A stretch of DNA of 64,000 nt from CAWCBG01 sp963793845 (GCA_963793845.1 CAWCBG010000012.1:532606-596605); one strand, 5' to 3'; positions 26,248 to 37,409 are shown, numbered from the stretch's first letter. Made by a program: numbers and translations. The notes: generated by a model not told the origin, from the letters alone.

Positions 26248-26800
26248 AACCTTCGATACCCTGCTGGAGCACCTTCGACATCCGGACTTCCTAAATCCAG
26301 CGCGAAGCGATCCGTTTTTCTACTTCATACATTCCCCTTCCGAGGCCCTACTAGTGAAACAAAAGCTGCCGGTTTGGTCATCGGTTTTGCGAAACGAAGG
26401 GTGGAAAGTTGATGAAGTGTCTTTGGGAAAACTGGTTTGGGACATCGTCGCTAAGTCTGGCCGCTGGGAAGAGTGGATTGGTTTGGAGCCGAACGCCGAT
26501 CAACAAGATGTGAATGACGCCATCAGTGACGTCCTTCGATCAGGGAATTCCCTCGTCAAGGCCGTGAACAATCACCTATCGGCTCTTTTACCTCAAACGA
26601 TCGTCTTCCTGACGGACGCGTGTGCCCTTCATCCTTACTTCCGCGCTCGTGCCCTTGAGGCAGGACTGCATGACAATATTAAAGTGCCGACTGTCCTTTT
26701 CTACCCAGGACGGCGATCGGGACAGTATGGGCTTCACTTTCTTGGCTTTTACCCGTTCGATGGTAACTACCGCTCCACCTTGCTTGGGGGTCTTGAATGA
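26231..26800 (+). CDS. brxB: BrxB (DUF1788) BREX protein
   Basis: A 189-residue protein of the DUF1788/BrxB family. Diagnostic are the FFYFIHSPSEALLVKQKLP segment, IVFLTDACALHPYFRARA and VPTVLFYPGRRSG near the end. BrxB is needed for BREX defence but its biochemical role is not known. The ATG at 26231 is inside brxA; an upstream in-frame start at 26207 is possible. It overlaps brxC by four bases (ATGA). Confidence 0.88.
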   Translation: MPSLDETFDTLLEHLRHPDFLNPARSDPFFYFIHSPSEALLVKQKLPVWSSVLRNEGWKVDEVSLGKLVWDIVAKSGRWEEWIGLEPNADQQDVNDAISDVLRSGNSLVKAVNNHLSALLPQTIVFLTDACALHPYFRARALEAGLHDNIKVPTVLFYPGRRSGQYGLHFLGFYPFDGNYRSTLLGGLE

Positions 26801-29800
26801 CCATTCGCACCCTGTTCTCCACTCGTCGGCCAATTGATCGCCCGATCGAAAAGGTCATCGATTATTACGCAGCTGACGATGCCCGCCTGCAGTCCGAGAT
26901 TGAAGAGTATGAAGTCACCGACAATGTCGACAAGTGTTTTACGCGATTTCTCGATGTGTATGACGCGGGAGTTCGGACTGGGCAGGTGACCGAGATCGGC
27001 GTGTGGGTTGCGGGTTTTTACGGTGCCGGCAAGAGCTCGTTTACCAAGTATCTCGGATTCGCGCTAGACAGCGATCGAAAAATCGCTGGGCGGCCCTTCC
27101 TCGACTTCCTGTGCGAGAGAATCACCTCCGTTCCACTTCAGGGATTACTGCGAACGACCGCAAAAAATCATGGGACTGCCGTTGTCCTTCTCGATCTGGG
27201 AAGCGAGCAGTTGGCGGACAATACTCTCGCGTCGGTTTCAACTGTCCTCTATTGGAAAGTCTTACAGTACGCTGGGTACTCGAAAGACAAGAAACTGGCT
27301 GAGCTTGAGCTGAAACTGCAAAACCAAGGCTTATACGACAAGTTCCGGCAGGCCTACCGTGAGAAGTTCGGTGATGATTGGGAGACGATTCACAACGATT
27401 CCTTGAGTGGAGTCGGGCGTGCAGCCCAACTCGTACCAACTCTTTTGCCTAAGGATTACCCTACCGACACCAGCTTCTTGCAGATGAGGTCTGAAAGAGC
27501 CGAAGACCTCCGGGACCGCGCTGGACGCATCATTGAACTCGTGCGCCGCAAGTCTGGGAAGCAGAACATCTTGTTCCTTATAGATGAAGCAGGCCAGTAC
27601 GTGGCGCCGAGGGGTGAGCTAATCCTGAATCTTGATGGCCTCGCGCGGAATTTTAAGGAGCTTGGCCAGGGACGAGTCTGGATCGTTGCCACCGGCCAAC
27701 AAACGCTCGCCGAAATAGTTGAAAAAGCTGCCTACAACTCTCCGGAACTGAACAAACTCCGCGACCGCTTCCCAATCGGCATCAATCTGGAGCCGAGCGA
27801 CATTCGTGAAATCACTTATCGTCGCCTGCTCTCAAAATCTAACGACGGCCTGGCTCTGCTCAAGGAGGATTTCTCGCGCCAAGGGCAAGCTCTCCTGAAT
27901 TTCACTCGTTTGTCCGGCACTTCATTATTCAAGGGAGATCCTGATGCAGACACGTTCGCAAAGCTGTATCCGTTTCTCCCGCAGCATTTTGATCTTCTGC
28001 TGGAATTGATTCGGGCGCTTGCCACATCTCGTGGGGGCCTTGGTCTGCGCTCGGCAATCCGAGTGATTCAGGATCTCCTCGTTGACGCCAGCAAGGTGCT
28101 ACCAGCCGGCACAACCAAGTTAGCTGATCGGCCCATTCGCTATTTGGCATGCGCTGATGATTTTTATGACACGCTGCGCGCGGATATCGTAAAGGTTTTG
28201 CCGCACGTTGTCCGCGGCGTTGATCGAGTCGCGAAGGCCTTTTCGGACGAGCCGCAAGCGTTGCGCGTTGCTAAAGCTATTGGTGCGTTGCAGCCGCTCG
28301 AATCCTTTCCCCGAACTGCCGAGAACATTGCCGCGCTGCTTTACCCCGCCCTAGGAACTCCATCGTTGGCCGATTCAGTTCGCGAGGCACTTCGGAAGCT
28401 CGTCGCCAACCGGGAGTGTGGCGTAATCGAAGATCCACAAACGGGTGGATATCTCTTCTTGAGTGAGGGAGTGAAGCCACTGCGCGACAAGCGCAATGCT
28501 CACGTACCAACCGCCCTAGAGATAAATCAGACGCGAGTAGACCTGTTGCAGGAAATCTTTGAGACTGCTCCATCAGTGAAAATCGAGAACAGCAAAGAGG
28601 TGAAGGCGGGTGTTCGACTCGGTAAAAACAGCGTTGTCGGCGAAGACAACGACATTCAATTCCGAATTGAGGCAGTGGACGCGAGCTCGTTTGACCAACG
28701 CCGTACGGCGCTGCTTTCTGACACAAACACGAATACCGAGCTGAAGAATTCGATCGTGTGGTTGGTGCGCTCTTCAGAGGAAGCCGAGGACCTGATCGCC
28801 GAGTCGTGTCGGTCCGATTGGATCCTTAAGACCCCAGAGCGTGAAGCTGACAAGGACGTCGCGCAGTTCTTACGCGCAGAACGCCGGGCGAGACAGAGAA
28901 ACCGGGAGGACGCTGGAAAACTGCTCAGCGCGTCCCTAGACGCCGGGACGCTAATCTTTCGTGGACAGCCAAAGCCGGTTTCGGAGGCTGGGGCAACGCT
29001 TGATGCCGCCGCCCGCAACGTGCTGGAGACTGCCGCACAAGCAATATTTCCTAATTTACGACTTGTTCCGATACGTCCGTCGACCGATCTCGCAGGCAAG
29101 TTCTTAGCGGTGGGGCGGCTTGACCGAATGCCGAGAGAATTGGACCCTCTTGGCTTGGTTGTCACTCGGGGCGGAAGACCCCGCATCGACGTGAACAACC
29201 AAGCGCTTGCCGAAACGCTCCGTGCGTTCGGAGAAGAGGTGAATAAGTCTGGTGGCAGGCTACAGGGCAATTTCATTCAGGACTTCTTTTATGCGCCTCC
29301 ATACGGGTGGTCCAAGGATGCAACTCGCTATCTTTTCGCCGCCCTTCTATTGGCAGGCGAGATTGAGCTGTTCACGGCCGGCGGTAAGGTCACCACTTCC
29401 GGCCCGCTTGCTGTCGAATCCTTCAAATCAACCGTCGCATTTAATCGCGTCGGAGTCGCTCGCCGAGACACGAAGATTCCACTCGAAACTCTCGAACGCG
29501 CGTCCAACCGACTGCAGGAGATTTTTGGAGTCGACGTACTCCCAATTGAGGACAACATCAGCCGCACAGCGCGGGAGCAGGTGCCTGGGTTGGTGGAAAA
29601 GATCGGATCGCTACCCGACCGTCTCCGGTTGCTAGGCCTCCCCGGCCGCCAGAGAGCAGCCGATCTGATCGCGACATGCGGTGACCTGACCAAGCAAGAT
29701 GCAGGCAGCGCGGCATCGATTCTCGGTGCGCCCGCAAGCACAATCGTTGCCGACGCTCGATGGGCACGTGATGTAACCAGCGCTCTCAACAACGGGGCAG

Positions 29801-30495
29801 AGCGTGAGCTCTCCGAGGCCAGGAAGCTTGAAAGCGACCTCAAGGATCTTGATTCACTATTTCCAAGGACTGGGAGCGGGATTGCTACCGAGCAGGACTC
29901 GACGACAATTCGCGAAGCACTTAGCTCCGAAGAGCTTCACACTCGACTACCAGCGTTGCGCACCGCAGTGCGCAATATTATTGAAGGTGTCCGCGCTCGT
30001 TACGCGCAACAGCACGCCGCCTTTCGGGCAAATGTAAAGGACGTGCGCGATTCCCTGGAGGCGATGCCGGAATGGCTTCTCATTTCGCCCGAGGATCGTG
30101 CCGAGATCGTCTCGCAGATCGACGACTCGTCTGTGCCGGCGAAAGCAGAGCTGGGACAAGAGTTGTCGCAGCTTCGGGTATTACTGACGCGCGACGTATC
30201 GCTGGGTTCGCTATCAACGCAGTTAAAGGCTGAGGTTCGACGTCGCGTTCCGGCGCCGGAACCGGAGCCTCCAGTTTCGGCTCCCACCGAACCGAAACCT
30301 CGCACTCCGGACGAGCCTCCGGTTGAACAGGAGGTCAACCCAGCGGATCTGCCGGTGCCTGACGTAATTGCGACTCGGGCGGATCTCGATGCATGGTTGG
30401 CGTCTCTGGGTGAGCAACTGGCCGAGATTCTTAGGCAGAAGAAGGTGATTCGCTTCCGCAAGAGTGAACCGCGGATCGCGAAAGACGAGCAATAA
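26797..30495 (+). CDS. brxC: BrxC P-loop ATPase of BREX
   Basis: A 1232-residue protein. The N-terminal ATPase has Walker A GFYGAGKSSFTK at about 73-84 and a Walker B-like ILFLIDEAGQYV near 255-266. A long helical middle follows, with a Pro/Glu-rich linker near 1150-1190 and a C-terminal tail. Length and motif positions match BrxC, which forms a large ATPase component of BREX and is required for defence and methylation in studied systems. The frame is intact. It begins four bases before the brxB stop and ends eight bases before pglX. Confidence 0.93.
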   Translation: MTIRTLFSTRRPIDRPIEKVIDYYAADDARLQSEIEEYEVTDNVDKCFTRFLDVYDAGVRTGQVTEIGVWVAGFYGAGKSSFTKYLGFALDSDRKIAGRPFLDFLCERITSVPLQGLLRTTAKNHGTAVVLLDLGSEQLADNTLASVSTVLYWKVLQYAGYSKDKKLAELELKLQNQGLYDKFRQAYREKFGDDWETIHNDSLSGVGRAAQLVPTLLPKDYPTDTSFLQMRSERAEDLRDRAGRIIELVRRKSGKQNILFLIDEAGQYVAPRGELILNLDGLARNFKELGQGRVWIVATGQQTLAEIVEKAAYNSPELNKLRDRFPIGINLEPSDIREITYRRLLSKSNDGLALLKEDFSRQGQALLNFTRLSGTSLFKGDPDADTFAKLYPFLPQHFDLLLELIRALATSRGGLGLRSAIRVIQDLLVDASKVLPAGTTKLADRPIRYLACADDFYDTLRADIVKVLPHVVRGVDRVAKAFSDEPQALRVAKAIGALQPLESFPRTAENIAALLYPALGTPSLADSVREALRKLVANRECGVIEDPQTGGYLFLSEGVKPLRDKRNAHVPTALEINQTRVDLLQEIFETAPSVKIENSKEVKAGVRLGKNSVVGEDNDIQFRIEAVDASSFDQRRTALLSDTNTNTELKNSIVWLVRSSEEAEDLIAESCRSDWILKTPEREADKDVAQFLRAERRARQRNREDAGKLLSASLDAGTLIFRGQPKPVSEAGATLDAAARNVLETAAQAIFPNLRLVPIRPSTDLAGKFLAVGRLDRMPRELDPLGLVVTRGGRPRIDVNNQALAETLRAFGEEVNKSGGRLQGNFIQDFFYAPPYGWSKDATRYLFAALLLAGEIELFTAGGKVTTSGPLAVESFKSTVAFNRVGVARRDTKIPLETLERASNRLQEIFGVDVLPIEDNISRTAREQVPGLVEKIGSLPDRLRLLGLPGRQRAADLIATCGDLTKQDAGSAASILGAPASTIVADARWARDVTSALNNGAERELSEARKLESDLKDLDSLFPRTGSGIATEQDSTTIREALSSEELHTRLPALRTAVRNIIEGVRARYAQQHAAFRANVKDVRDSLEAMPEWLLISPEDRAEIVSQIDDSSVPAKAELGQELSQLRVLLTRDVSLGSLSTQLKAEVRRRVPAPEPEPPVSAPTEPKPRTPDEPPVEQEVNPADLPVPDVIATRADLDAWLASLGEQLAEILRQKKVIRFRKSEPRIAKDEQ

Positions 30496-30503
30496 GGTAA
30501 TCG

Positions 30504-33500
30504 ATGGCTTTCGACAAACCAACTCGCAACGCGCTCGCGAAGATGGTCGGCGGATGTCGCCGGCTTCTGACTGAAGATATTCGCACTCAGCTTCAGGCGG
30601 TCTATGGTTTGCAGCCGGACGGTTCAGCCTTGGCCCTGGACACGCTGGGGCATCTGGATGAGAGTGGTCGCGCGATTGCCCGCGAGTTGCGCGAGTGGCA
30701 GCAACACCTGGCGGCAACCGAGATCGGCACCGACTCTAAGCGAAATGCGACCGCATTCGATCGCATGGCCGGAGAAACAGCGTTTACAGTTCTCAACCGG
30801 CTAGCCGCATTACGGATGTGTGAAGAAAGAGGACATGTCGTCGAGTGCGTGCACCGCGGCATGGAATCGGACGGATTCCAGCTTTACGAACGACTGCTCA
30901 ACGGGGCGCTCGGCACCCGCCCGGCGACGTACCGGTTCTTCCTGGAACGCATGTTCGAGGAGCTATCGGTTGATCTCGGGGTACTCTTTGCGCTCGACAT
31001 TCCACAATCACTGGTATTCCCGTCCGAACTTTGTTTGGAACAAGTCCTGAGGGAATTGAACGCGCCAGAGTTGGCTCACCTTTGGAACCAAGACGAGACC
31101 ATCGGATGGATTTACCAGTACTTCAACTCAAAAGAAGAGCGCGAGGCCATGCGCGAGGCATCGGCTGCCCCACGCAATAGCCGAGAGCTAGCAGTCCGCA
31201 ACCAGTTCTTCACGCCGAGGTATGTGGTCGAGTTCCTGGTGGACAACACCCTGGGACGCATCTGGTATGAGATGCGTGAGGGAAATACCGCCCTCAGCGA
31301 AGCCTGTCGCTACCTGGTGCGCCGGCCCACGGAGATTTTTCTCGACGAAGGCCAAACCGCTCCGACTTCCTCTGTCGCTGAGGAGAGTGTGAGCCAGGAA
31401 GAGCTCCTCGGGCAGCCGGTCTACATCACACACCGGCCCAAGAAGGACCCTCGCGACCTCAAGATCCTCGATCCAGCTTGTGGCAGCGGGCACTTTCTGC
31501 TTTACGCATTCGATTTGCTTGAAACCATTTATCAGGAGAGCTGGGCAGACGAACAGCAAGTTGCATCAGAAGTTACGGGTAACACACTGCGTGGCAAATA
31601 CTCCGAACTGGACTCTCTGAAGAAGGCTTTGCCCGAGCTCATTCTCCGGCATAACTTGCACGGCATTGATATTGATTTACGCGCCTGCCAAATTGCGGCG
31701 TTGGCCCTCTGGCTGCGCGCCCAGCAGAGCTACCAGCGTCTTGCCTTCAAGAGTTCTGATCGCCCCAGGATAACTCGGAGCAACATCGTATGCGCCGAGC
31801 CCATGCCTGGCGAACAAGAGTTGCTCAACGAGTTTCTGAACGACCTGCAACCAAAGGCCATTGCTCAGTTGGTTCAAGCGGTTTTTGAGAAGATGAAAAT
31901 TGCTGGCGAGGCCGGGTCTCTGCTTAAGATCGAAGATGAGATCGCTGCCGCAGTGTCCGAAGCGAAAACCAGATGGCTAGCCGGCCCAAGACCTCAGCAA
32001 GGCATCCTATTCGCTGAAACTGCACGCCCCCAACAAACGGAATTAGGTCTCGACTTTTCCGGAATTACTGATGAGAAGTTTTGGGAGAGGGCCGAAAAAG
32101 ACATTTATGTTGCTCTTCAAGGCTACTCAGAACAGGCCGAGAATGGGGATGGATACCAGCGCCGCCTGTTTGCTGACGATGCTGCGCGCGGGTTTGCATT
32201 CATCGATCTCTGTCGCAAACGGTACGACATAGCCCTGATGAATCCGCCGTTCGGCGATGCGAGTTTGCCTTCGAAACCATATCTCGACGAAACGTACGGC
32301 GACACCAAGGGTGACATTTACAAAGCCTTCGTCGAGTGCTTCCAAGCTCGGCTTATCCCCGCTGGCTACCTCGGTATCATCAGCTCCCGAACCGGATTCT
32401 TCCTTGGCCAGAGTGAGGACTGGCGCACCCGCGTCGTTCTGCGCCTCTTCCGCCCCATCGTCCTCGCTGACCTCGGAATGGGGGTGTTGGACGCGATGGT
32501 GGAAGTCGCTTCCTACGTTTTGCGGAATCTTTCCGAATCAGAAGCGCGCGATCTCACAATCTCTCTCGTCCCTGTGCTGGAAAGAGTTACGCTCGATGCG
32601 CAAGACAGGTTCAGCGTTCCGAAATGGCAGGCATCCCGCAGCGGCTTAAAGCGGCACCAAGCCTTTGCCGAACTTGAACAGCTCCAGAATGCTGGGTTCA
32701 TAAGGCGTTGCCACGGCGAAGTCACTCGTTACACGCCGCTTTGGGGCGCAGTGAGGAGCAGGACAACGCCGACCGCACCGACCTATCCATTGTTGTTATG
32801 CATCCGTGCCTTGGCGGAAGAGCAAAAGGACAATGTGTTGTCCTCGGCGATTGGCTCTATTGTTTTAGGCGACTCGCTACCAAGTGTCTTTCCAGCCGAC
32901 CCTGCCAAGTTCTCGCAGATTCCCGGCACCCCTTTCGCTTACTGGGCAAGCACTTCGGTTCGGAAGCTATTTACTTGCCTTCCTCCCTTCGAGTCGGGGG
33001 AGCGCTCAGTGCGGGTAGGACTTCAGACCTCGGATGATAATCGCTTCTTGCGGACTTGGTGGGAACCGAACCCGCTCAATTTTAGATCCATCTGGTTTCC
33101 ATTCGCCAAAGGGGGCTCCACAACAAGTTTTCTGTCCGAAGTCGTGATGGTCATTAACTGGCAAAGCAACGGAGGGGAGCTTAAGAGTTGGGCAGAAACG
33201 ACGTCGGGGTCAAGTCATTGGTCGAGGAATATCAGAAGCCCGGAGTTCTATTTCAAGCCTGGCTTGACTTGGCCGCTTCGCGCATCTCGCTTCTCGCCGC
33301 AAATACTGCCGGAGGGCTGCATCTTCAGTATCCGTGGTCAGGTCGCATTTGCACCACCACAGCAGTTGACATGGCTGCTCGGACTGATGGCTTCGCGCGC
33401 ATTCGATGCCATCTACAAAACAATGTTGGGTCGATTTGGGTTCCCTGAGTTTGCGGTGGGAGTCCTTCAACGGGTTCCAATTCCTGTACTGAGCGATACG

Positions 33501-34859
33501 AATAAGGCGCAACTTCACTCGCTCGCGGATGATGTATGGAGAAGCAAATGTCATATACAGGGAGCCTCGGCGGTCTCGAGGTTGTTTGTTGTCCCACCAC
33601 TTATGGTCGAGCCGGGTGAATCCCTTGGTGCGCGAGCCTCCGCTTGGTTTGATCGCATTCGCGAGATCGAGAGGCATACAGACGTCATTCAAGATGAACT
33701 AGACGAACTTAGTTTCTGCTCCTATGGCCTAAGCGACTCCGATCGTGAGGCGATGATCAGCTCGCTAGTCACGGCGGACTCAGGTGATGCCGAGGCTGAA
33801 GCAGAGGATGAGGAGTCTACCGGCGATGCCTCTGCTCTAACCGGAGATTTGCTCGATTACTTGGTTGGGATTGTCTTCGGTCGCTGGGACGTTCGAGTGG
33901 CGACGGGGCCGAGCCCGATGCATGAACCTGTTGATCCGTTCGCACCGCTTCCTCCGTGTTCCCCTGGCCAGCTCCAGAATGAACATGGGCTACCGCTGAC
34001 GCAGGCCGACGCTGCCCTACTGCGCGCAGCAGGCACTTGGAACTACCCGATCGATCTGCCCTGGGCCGGCATCCTCGTAGACGATCGCGGAAACGCTGAC
34101 GACATTGTCAACCGCGTGCGCGACGTTCTGCATATTATTTGGAAACAGCACGCCGACAACGTCGAGCAAGAAGCCTGTGAAATCCTAGGGATCAAGGATC
34201 TGAGAGAATACTTCCGCAAGCCAACTGTATTCTTTGCTGATCACCTGAAGCGCTATTCAAAAAGTCGACGCCAAGCACCCATTTATTGGCCTCTCTCCAC
34301 GGCTTCTGGCTCGTACACCCTTTGGATTTACCACCACCGGTTGAACGACGATACGTTGTTTGGCGCAGTGAACAAGTACGTAAAGCCCAAGATTGAAGAT
34401 ACCGAACGCAAAATTCGGCAGCTTGAATCGGAACTGACAAGAACGACGGGGCGTGAGGCCTCGAAGCTGCGCGACGCGTTAGAAGAGGCGACCACGTTAC
34501 TTTCAGAATTAAACGACTTTCAGGGCGAACTGTTGCGAGTAGCCGAACTGCCATACAAGCCTAACCTGAACGATGGTGTCCTGATCACGGCAGCGCCATT
34601 GTGGAAGCTGTTCCGTCTGCCCAAGTGGCGCAAGGACCTTCAGGAGTGTTGGAAGGAGCTTGAAGCCGGCGAATACGATTGGGCCCATTTGGCCTATTCC
34701 ATTTGGCCAGACCGCGTCCGGGACGTCTGTAAGCGCGACCGCTCGATTGCCATCGCGCACGGATTGGAAGAATTGTGCGAAGTCGCCGTTAAACCGACCA
34801 AAAAGAAGTCGTCGAAGAGACAGAAGGTTGAAGAAACCGTGCCAGGAGATGAGGAGTGA
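30504..34859 (+). CDS. pglX: PglX adenine-specific DNA methyltransferase of BREX
   Basis: A 1451-residue protein with the SAM-binding motif LDPACGSGHFLLYAFDLLE near 322-340 and the N6-adenine catalytic motif NPPFG near 579. A long C-terminal region contains target-recognition and helical parts (for example TERKIRQLESELTRTTGREAS split over about 1295-1320). PglX methylates a non-palindromic site on host DNA so that self is spared. It is somewhat longer than the roughly 1200-residue Escherichia coli protein. No frameshift is seen. The end overlaps the pglZ start (GTGA). Confidence 0.94.
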   Translation: MAFDKPTRNALAKMVGGCRRLLTEDIRTQLQAVYGLQPDGSALALDTLGHLDESGRAIARELREWQQHLAATEIGTDSKRNATAFDRMAGETAFTVLNRLAALRMCEERGHVVECVHRGMESDGFQLYERLLNGALGTRPATYRFFLERMFEELSVDLGVLFALDIPQSLVFPSELCLEQVLRELNAPELAHLWNQDETIGWIYQYFNSKEEREAMREASAAPRNSRELAVRNQFFTPRYVVEFLVDNTLGRIWYEMREGNTALSEACRYLVRRPTEIFLDEGQTAPTSSVAEESVSQEELLGQPVYITHRPKKDPRDLKILDPACGSGHFLLYAFDLLETIYQESWADEQQVASEVTGNTLRGKYSELDSLKKALPELILRHNLHGIDIDLRACQIAALALWLRAQQSYQRLAFKSSDRPRITRSNIVCAEPMPGEQELLNEFLNDLQPKAIAQLVQAVFEKMKIAGEAGSLLKIEDEIAAAVSEAKTRWLAGPRPQQGILFAETARPQQTELGLDFSGITDEKFWERAEKDIYVALQGYSEQAENGDGYQRRLFADDAARGFAFIDLCRKRYDIALMNPPFGDASLPSKPYLDETYGDTKGDIYKAFVECFQARLIPAGYLGIISSRTGFFLGQSEDWRTRVVLRLFRPIVLADLGMGVLDAMVEVASYVLRNLSESEARDLTISLVPVLERVTLDAQDRFSVPKWQASRSGLKRHQAFAELEQLQNAGFIRRCHGEVTRYTPLWGAVRSRTTPTAPTYPLLLCIRALAEEQKDNVLSSAIGSIVLGDSLPSVFPADPAKFSQIPGTPFAYWASTSVRKLFTCLPPFESGERSVRVGLQTSDDNRFLRTWWEPNPLNFRSIWFPFAKGGSTTSFLSEVVMVINWQSNGGELKSWAETTSGSSHWSRNIRSPEFYFKPGLTWPLRASRFSPQILPEGCIFSIRGQVAFAPPQQLTWLLGLMASRAFDAIYKTMLGRFGFPEFAVGVLQRVPIPVLSDTNKAQLHSLADDVWRSKCHIQGASAVSRLFVVPPLMVEPGESLGARASAWFDRIREIERHTDVIQDELDELSFCSYGLSDSDREAMISSLVTADSGDAEAEAEDEESTGDASALTGDLLDYLVGIVFGRWDVRVATGPSPMHEPVDPFAPLPPCSPGQLQNEHGLPLTQADAALLRAAGTWNYPIDLPWAGILVDDRGNADDIVNRVRDVLHIIWKQHADNVEQEACEILGIKDLREYFRKPTVFFADHLKRYSKSRRQAPIYWPLSTASGSYTLWIYHHRLNDDTLFGAVNKYVKPKIEDTERKIRQLESELTRTTGREASKLRDALEEATTLLSELNDFQGELLRVAELPYKPNLNDGVLITAAPLWKLFRLPKWRKDLQECWKELEAGEYDWAHLAYSIWPDRVRDVCKRDRSIAIAHGLEELCEVAVKPTKKKSSKRQKVEETVPGDEE

Positions 34860-37399
34860 GCCTAGCGGCCTATCTCAAAAAGAGGTTAACGGACCTTCTC
34901 GACGAGAAGCGCGTCGTGGTCTGGTACGACGGCGAGCGGGTGTTTGAAGAACTGGCGGCGAATTTCAAAGCGCCGAGCTGTGCCGTTGTGTCGGCAGCGA
35001 GCTCGCGATTGATTGCCCGTAAGCGGGCAGACGAGATTCTTTCGGCAATCAACGACTCGTCGGCGGAACCCGCCGCCAAGAATTCGAATCTCCTGATTTA
35101 CGTTCCCTACCAGCGCGATGGAGACGATCAGCAGCGCTGTGAAGATCCATTCGAGTCCTTCGCGGTGATCGGCTCCGCGTTTGGCGACAAAGATGGCGAC
35201 AGATTTCAGTCGCTTGCCCGGATGGCAATGCCCTCTCGGGCGGCAGAGATTGATCGCCTGTTCGCCGAGAGCCGGCCAACGGTGGCGATGATCGACGGCC
35301 TTGTCGAATCAATTCAGTATCCGCTGCTGGTGGAAGCGCTCGGTACGGACTCGGCGGTTGAAGTGACCGCGGAGTTGCTTTGCCGCAATGACACCGTGCC
35401 CAAATTGAATGCGGTTGCTGGCTCGTCCGGCGAAGCGTTGCGCCTGTTACGCAGTGAGATCGGGTTTACCGTATCCACTCCCGCCGGCAATCTCGATTCT
35501 GTGATCGAGGCGCTGGGACGTTACGTTCTGTTCTCGGAATTCGTCTTAGAGCTTTCGGGAGGTAAGACATCGCTTCCCAGTGCCCTGGCCACCGTGCCGC
35601 GCGCCGATGCGAGCTTTCGGGCGACTATCTTCTCCATTTGCGAGCGGATGCGAAGCTCCGACGACATGCGCGACAGCTATATCCGGATTGGTCAAGCTGC
35701 AGAAACTGCGCTTCGGCTTCGCGATCTGATAGCAGGCGCCACGGGGCTTGGCGTTCGCGACACATTTCCTTTCCAAGAACGTCTTTGCCTCGCGGAGCTG
35801 CAAAAGCGAGCGCAGGAGGGCCGGCTCGATCAAGCTGTGGATATCTTGGATCACCATCGGCAGTCGGTCTGGCGGCATTATCTTCCGGAACGCGCATTGC
35901 TGTGGAAACTTGCGGAGCGATGCGTCGATCTGTTGCAGGTAGCGCAATCTGTCGCCCCGAATTTGCCTAAAGCCGATGCCCCTGTGCGTACCTTCTTGCA
36001 GGCGATGGCTGACTCGTTGTGGCAGTTGGACCGCACACAGCGTCTCGTCGAGCAGGGAGCCGCAAAAGCCGAAGATTCGCAGGAAGTTGAAGATATAGTT
36101 CGCCTCGCGCGCGAGCGCTACGCCTCGCTGGCTGGCCAAGTGCAGCGCAACTTCCTGGCGGCTGTGAAGCGGGATGGATGGCCGCCGGAAGGCATCATGC
36201 GACAGACGCAGATCTTTGATAGGTATGTTGCTTCCGCACTCTCGGAACGCCGACGCGTTGCATATTTCCTTGTGGATGCGTTGCGCTACGAGATGGGCCG
36301 CGATTTGGGCACTGTTCTTGAGGCGCTCGGCTCCGTCGGCGTCACCCCGGCCGCCGGCGTGCTGCCGGCGACAACTCTTTACGGCATGGCGGCTCTCATG
36401 CCTGGTGCCGACGCGGACTTCCGGCTTGTCGAGGAGGGCACCGACCTTTTCCCGGCAGTTGGAGGACGAGTGCTGCACAACTCCGCGGAGCGGATGGCTC
36501 TTTTGGAGGATCGTTACGGTGATCGCTTCCGTCAATTGACGCTCGGCGACGTGCTTTCGAAATCCCAGGCACAGTTGAAGGCGCTCCTCAGCTCGGCTGA
36601 CCTTTTTGTTGTGCGCACTCAGGAAATCGATTCGTTCGGCGAGAATTTAAGTGTCGTCTACGCCAGGCGTCTCATCAGCGATGTCATCGGTGATCTTCGA
36701 ACCGTCGCAGATCGACTGCGCAACCTTGGATTCGATACGTTTGTATTTGCGGCGGACCATGGTCACATGCTCACGGCTGAGGTGGCAGCCGGGGATGTGA
36801 TTCCGCCGCCGCCGGGTGAATGGAAAAAGACCAAGCGCCGCAGCCTTCTCGGCCAGAGCACCGCAGGGTCTCAAGGTACCCTCATTCTGAAATGTTCGCA
36901 GGTTGGCATTGTCGCCCCGGTGCCTGAGTTGGCAGTGGCCCAGGAATTCAAGGTCTTCTCTGTCGGCGCTGCGTACTTTCATGAAGGCGTTTCGCTCCAG
37001 GAGTGCTTGATTCCAGTAGTCGTCTTGCAAGCGAGGGAGGCGGTTGCCACAGCATCTGGCGGAGAAGAAATCAAGTTGCGCTATCGCTCGGATCGTTTCA
37101 CGAGTCGTGTAATCAGCATCAAAGCCTGGTTCAATTCGCTCTTGCTCGATTCACTGATTGTTCGCATCCATGCATTCGATGGAAGTGGGCCACGAGCAAA
37201 GCGCGTCGGGGAGGCAGCTGATTGCGATGCACGTGACCCGTCAACGGGCGACGTGATGCTTCGAAAAGGTGAAGAGACCCAAGTACCTATCCGCATTGCA
37301 GAGGATTTTTCTGGGCCAGCAATCGAAATTCGGGCCGTCGATCCTGCCACTGGGGCAATTCTTGACCGACTGAAGCTTAAGAACTCGGTACTTGAGTAA
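34856..37399 (+). CDS. pglZ: PglZ alkaline-phosphatase-superfamily protein of BREX (type A)
   Basis: An 847-residue protein. The N-terminus (KRVVVWYDGERVFEELAANF-type opening) is that of PglZ type A. The phosphatase-like core shows FLVDALRYEMGRDL near 473 and VFAADHGHMLTAEV near 632, giving metal-binding Asp and His residues. PglZ is essential in BREX; it has a nuclease or phosphatase-type fold of debated activity. The GTG start at 34856 follows aggagatgag and overlaps the pglX stop. brxL follows after ten bases. Confidence 0.92.
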   Translation: MSLAAYLKKRLTDLLDEKRVVVWYDGERVFEELAANFKAPSCAVVSAASSRLIARKRADEILSAINDSSAEPAAKNSNLLIYVPYQRDGDDQQRCEDPFESFAVIGSAFGDKDGDRFQSLARMAMPSRAAEIDRLFAESRPTVAMIDGLVESIQYPLLVEALGTDSAVEVTAELLCRNDTVPKLNAVAGSSGEALRLLRSEIGFTVSTPAGNLDSVIEALGRYVLFSEFVLELSGGKTSLPSALATVPRADASFRATIFSICERMRSSDDMRDSYIRIGQAAETALRLRDLIAGATGLGVRDTFPFQERLCLAELQKRAQEGRLDQAVDILDHHRQSVWRHYLPERALLWKLAERCVDLLQVAQSVAPNLPKADAPVRTFLQAMADSLWQLDRTQRLVEQGAAKAEDSQEVEDIVRLARERYASLAGQVQRNFLAAVKRDGWPPEGIMRQTQIFDRYVASALSERRRVAYFLVDALRYEMGRDLGTVLEALGSVGVTPAAGVLPATTLYGMAALMPGADADFRLVEEGTDLFPAVGGRVLHNSAERMALLEDRYGDRFRQLTLGDVLSKSQAQLKALLSSADLFVVRTQEIDSFGENLSVVYARRLISDVIGDLRTVADRLRNLGFDTFVFAADHGHMLTAEVAAGDVIPPPPGEWKKTKRRSLLGQSTAGSQGTLILKCSQVGIVAPVPELAVAQEFKVFSVGAAYFHEGVSLQECLIPVVVLQAREAVATASGGEEIKLRYRSDRFTSRVISIKAWFNSLLLDSLIVRIHAFDGSGPRAKRVGEAADCDARDPSTGDVMLRKGEETQVPIRIAEDFSGPAIEIRAVDPATGAILDRLKLKNSVLE

Positions 37400-37409
37400 C
37401 GGAGAAGCG